This document shows positions 60,401-64,000 of a DNA stretch of 64,000 nucleotides, in pieces (the first letter of the stretch is position 1; each line of letters opens with the position of its first letter). The position numbers and the translations under genes were made by a program. The stretch spans positions 17,536,213-17,600,212 of the forward strand of contig OZ234493.1 in assembly GCA_965153455.1 (NCBI GenBank). The letters run 5' to 3'. Below the pieces are notes generated by a model, which saw only the letters and a list, made by a program, of their open reading frames with translations, was not told the DNA's origin and made no database searches. This stretch comes from Sphagnum compactum (lineage: Eukaryota; Bryophyta; Sphagnopsida; Sphagnales).

Positions 60401-61880
60401 TGTCACCAGGTACAGTGTAATAGAACTTTTGTTTCTTCTGAAACTGTCATTGTCTGCTTGCTGATTCTAAGGTTTGCTTGCTGATGACTGGATGCCTGCA
60501 GAAATTATTATGGCAAATGATCACCATCAATTCTTCATGCTCAAATGAACCCCCTGCCTTTCATTTACGGTCTCTTGAGACATTAAATCCTTTTTTATTT
60601 TCACTTACAAGACAGCCCTTAGTGCTTCACTTGGCAAAGGAATTAAACGACATATATGTGGCATTTCCTCTAGGAACTGTTCAACTACTTCTTTGTCCCC
60701 TTAATGAAGTGTCAACCTTGCTGTGGGTTTTTTCTTCATCATGAGAATGGAGATTTCTATATTCTTATGAAAGATACCTTTTTTGCTGCTTGCTCACTGT
60801 GGTTATTATGGGATGGTATAAATGTTATAGGTTGGGTCAAGAACCAGTTCCTTCAGCTACAAGGGCAAGCATGCTAGAAACTTCACTTTCAATGCGCTCC
60901 TTTCTCACTTCCTTTAATCGTAAGCTCCCTCGATTGAAATCCCCAAGGTGAAGTAAGATTTTTCTTGTCAGTAGCATGTACCAGTTAGGCTTTTAGACTT
61001 GGGTTGAATTGCCACTTAAAGTTACATGTCCAATTGCAGTGCACATTCAGACTTGTCTCGACTAATATGGTGTGGAACACATAATATAATTCTGGATGTG
61101 ACTTGGTTTGGCAGAGACTGGTGACCAGATGCGAACGACAATGGATGCTGACTTATCAACTTCCAATTCTCAAAGATTGGAAAAAGTAGGCATGATGAGG
61201 TCTGGATCATTTGCACCCACCAAATCTGCCCCTCCTGTTCCTGCAAAGGCAAGTTCTCTGTCCTTCTGCCTTTTGCTACTCAGACATATCCCATTGATTC
61301 CTTATTCAAACAAGGGTCTTCATGTTTCCATATCACAGCTGATAATACATAATCTGGCTTGTAACAAAGCAATGATCTTGGAAATAGCTCATGGGAATAT
61401 GACTTGTGGATGCTCATTTCTCTTGGTGGTTGTCAAGGGCTGAGCGTGCTCCTACATGTCCTTACATCTCCAAGCCAGCAGCAACATACTTGAACAACTC
61501 ACTGCACACTCCTGATCTAGTGTTCCCACACTTTCTTCTGGGTCCTTGAGTTCTCAAAGAGTACATATGTTTTGGAAGCATTTCTGACCATGGTTAACTC
61601 CACGTCTTTTGGATCTAGATCCTTCAGACACATGGTCATTCCTGAGATTGGGAACAGTTGATAGCTCAAGATCATGCAACTCATGTTATGTTGTGGGCTT
61701 CTGATGGTGTAGAGCATTGCATTCACCCATTCCACAACCGTGCTCCCAATTCAAACACTCCCTGAAAATGGGTTGACAGAAAATTCAAGGCCTGCTCCAA
61801 CCCGCAGCAAAAGTCTGTTGCGCTCATTGCTTCAGCGACAAAAATCTTCATCATCATCAAAAACCACCAACGCTAGTTAA
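57449..61880 (+). CDS. ABIL: ABIL: ABI-like subunit of the SCAR/WAVE complex, ten exons
   Basis: Exons are 57449-57520, 58337-58419, 58667-58817, 59061-59160, 59849-60016, 60325-60409, 60831-60919, 61115-61248, 61445-61519 and 61713-61880. Phases close throughout and give 374 residues. The N-terminal ABI region (about 12-135) carries ELRNLRPQLYSAAEYCESSY, VLENLKDYSVKALVNAVDHL and GTVAYKLNDLLNQQTAEIS, unmistakable for plant ABIL proteins. It is followed by NHKHYVLPG. A proline-rich linker (about 155-187: PRPLPPTRI, PLPLPKPLVLY), the EWHFASD motif (201-207) and a basic C-terminal RSKSLLRSLLQRQK (350-363) follow. ABIL joins SCAR, NAP1, SRA1 and BRICK1 in the cytosolic complex that activates ARP2/3 actin branching. 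Intron 8 has a GC donor in the AAG|GCAAGT context. Exon 7 can alternatively read through to TGA at 60949. Exons 1-6 are secure; exons 7-10 rest on phase and consensus. Confidence 0.88.
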
Positions 61881-64000
61881 CAGGCCAGAAGGCTCTTCTA
61901 TTCAGAAATCATATGGTATAGCAGCTCTATAAATATATTGAGGGTGGCAATAGTCCATAATGGGGAAAGAGGGAGGTTGTTTTGCTTCCCCTATTCCTAC
62001 TACTACTATACAGCTTTCTTTCTCAGTCTCAAAACAGACCAAGAATGCCTCCATGTATTCTGGAGGGCCACTTTCTCTCATCTGTGCAGTGTGGACCAAG
62101 AAGAAGGGATCATGAGTTTGGACCAAAAGGATTCAAATTGCAGTTTACCTGGTCTTGGCATCTAATGTAAATGCTATGCCCAACACCAGGTACTATCATA
62201 TGTGATCACCATGAAGCATAAGTAGCACTCCACAAACTGGCAAGTGACCAGTATACACGTTCTACCATAGTTACTGCTGCTGGTCTTGCCAATTTGGTGG
62301 CTTCATATTAGAAAGGTGGCCAGCCATAGCAGGTTTTCTACTGCAGCTATCCAGGGCAGAGCACAACAGCTCTCAATTCTCATTTGCCAATTGTTGTCTT
62401 TTGATGACTTCACAGAGAAACAGTGTGGGGTAGATAAAAAAAACAGTCTGCTACTTTTCGTGTTGGTTGTCACTAATGAAATTCACAAACGGTGAAGTTT
62501 GTTTGTTTGTGTTTCTTTTGGTGGAGGTGGAAAGTGGCATATGGAACATGGAAACAGAATGCAAGGGTCCTTGTGTATGTGATTGAAGCAACTGCATCAC
62601 AATGCTTATAAACTGCACCTAGGAATATGCATTCCAGGACACTGGGTTTTCTATGTTGATGGATATTTTGCAATCACTGCTGGTAACTGTCTTGTGCTCC
62701 TCCTTTTGTCACCTACTTTCACCCATCCAAGGTCACCACAATTCCCATGCAGGGGAGATTCAATGTCGTCTTGTAGCATGCCAAGATTGGCATGCTTTTT
62801 TTTTGCACAAAACCAACCGTCCATAACCAGACAGCCAAAAATGGTGTTCATCCATAAGAATTCAGGCATGCTTCTCTATTTGTTTCTACCTAATGAAGAA
62901 ATGTGGTGATTTCTATCAAAATTTTATTGATAATCTGGCAATATAGAAGCCCACCAAATCAGAGATTTTAGCACTTTGTATTTCTTTTTCGAATTCACCA
63001 CATCATGTATTTTGCACTAATAAAACTGTCCATTCCTAGTATTTCTGTAAGGGTGGATATAACTACAGAAGCTAAAACAAATTAGAACAACTCAACTACT
63101 CAGGAATCAAAATTTTACAAACAAGATTTGAACTAAACAAAATAATCAAGGAATTTATTTATTTTGAAACCTGTTATGGGTCAAGGATGAATGTCAGAAA
63201 AAAACATTAAAGTTTAATTTTTGGATTACCGGGATTGTTATTTGTACTATTTCCATTGTAATGTTTTGGATCTTTTCCTGTTCAAAATTGCATACATATG
63301 CAAGGCTTGAGTTTTCAAGTTACACCACATCAGGTCAGTTTGGCATTTATGCATCGAATTGAACACCCAAATGCATGTGCAATTCTTCAACACAAAAACA
63401 ATTTTCCCAACAACACTGTATTGGCATGCAAAAGTTAAGATTGGGGGCACCTACCAGGAATCAAAGGACAGAGACAATCTCAATGTTGTCTTTGATCTGT
63501 TTGGAGGAGAAAATGAACATGCATATTCAATTTACCCACACACACCTCCACTTCTCTTCCGCACACAATGGTGATGTTGAGACATCACTTTTTTCACATT
63601 CAAACAACAATAGTAGGGTCTCTGGTACAGACTGTGACAATGCCACAGATATTCAAGGTTTCACTTCAATATGGATATAACTAGGTCTTCTAGAATTGGT
63701 AATTCTCGTTGCTATAGACGTAGTCTTCCATACTTATGAAGCTGCAGAGGACAGTTTCACATTTAACAAATTGAAGGTAAAATGTTGTCATTTCCCGAAT
63801 GACATAGTATAAACCAGTGCACTCGTCGTTGCAAATTAGACTTTAAAGTCATTATCTGCTACAGCTTTACGGTTTAAACAATTGAGGCAGAAAATGGTGT
63901 TATCTGTCAATTGCATATGTACAAACAATCTGCTTTTTGCCTACTGAATGCTAATGAGGAAAACTCAAGCAAACTACATCAATCCATATGTACACAAGCA
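61881..64000. other. 3' flank of ABIL, no further gene recognised
   Basis: The first few hundred bases presumably hold the 3' UTR. Scattered frames (61938-62170, 62583-62909, 63375-63680) lack domain signatures and splice-linked partners. Near 62940 ATAATCTGGCAATATAGAAG is the inverse of the R1 word ATTGCCAGAT..TAT, a possible R1 fragment. Confidence 0.45.

Overview
The window looks like nuclear DNA of a land plant with a large, repeat-rich genome. It is AT-rich and gene-poor, its genes carry introns, and it holds decayed DYW-type PPR copies and several plant transposon classes. A gymnosperm is my best guess, from genome style rather than any diagnostic marker. All gene models are read by eye from ORFs, splice consensus and phase; no search was run.

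Two intact-looking genes are present. (1) A three-exon family-1 UDP-glycosyltransferase (UGT) at 8078-10244, + strand, 514 aa. Its PSPG sugar-donor box is unusual at three normally conserved positions, including His as the last residue where Gln is usual. (2) A ten-exon ABIL (Abl-interactor-like) gene at 57449-61880, + strand, 374 aa. ABIL is the ABI subunit of the plant SCAR/WAVE actin-nucleation complex. Its start region is tandemly duplicated, which leaves an in-frame short upstream ORF, and one intron appears to be of GC-AG type.

Four coding relics are recognisable. They are a TPR-repeat relic (15530-16510, - strand), a head-to-head pair of PPR pseudogenes (39400-40620, - strand; 40838-48063, + strand, with a DYW-type C-terminus), and a non-LTR-type reverse-transcriptase relic (52600-54530, - strand).

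The rest is mobile and repetitive DNA. Several insertions have readable ends and target-site duplications: a 951-bp solo LTR (16603-17553, ATTTG), a hAT-type element (25738-27166, GTAAAAAC), a CACTA element (44640-46526, AAT) nested in an array of AATAACCTAAAATAG-like repeats, and a 292-bp insertion in PPR coding sequence (41640-41931, CAACA). There is also a 4.5-kb element with ~370-bp inverted arms (29164-33690), a TA-flanked MITE (4058-4660), and two MITEs of one family forming a hairpin-capable pair directly upstream of ABIL (56088-56461 and 56537-57157). Tandem arrays with units of 31, 47, 51, 54, 63, 81, 95, 100, 104 and 147 bp are scattered through the window.

Layout: 1-8.0 kb spacer with MITEs and arrays; 8-10.2 kb UGT; 10.2-15.5 kb spacer; 15.5-17.6 kb TPR relic and solo LTR; 17.6-39 kb repeats and transposons; 39.4-48.1 kb PPR pseudogenes split by a satellite block; 48-56 kb spacer and RT relic; 56-61.9 kb MITE pair and ABIL; 61.9-64 kb 3' flank. 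The UGT and ABIL genes have no evident functional link.
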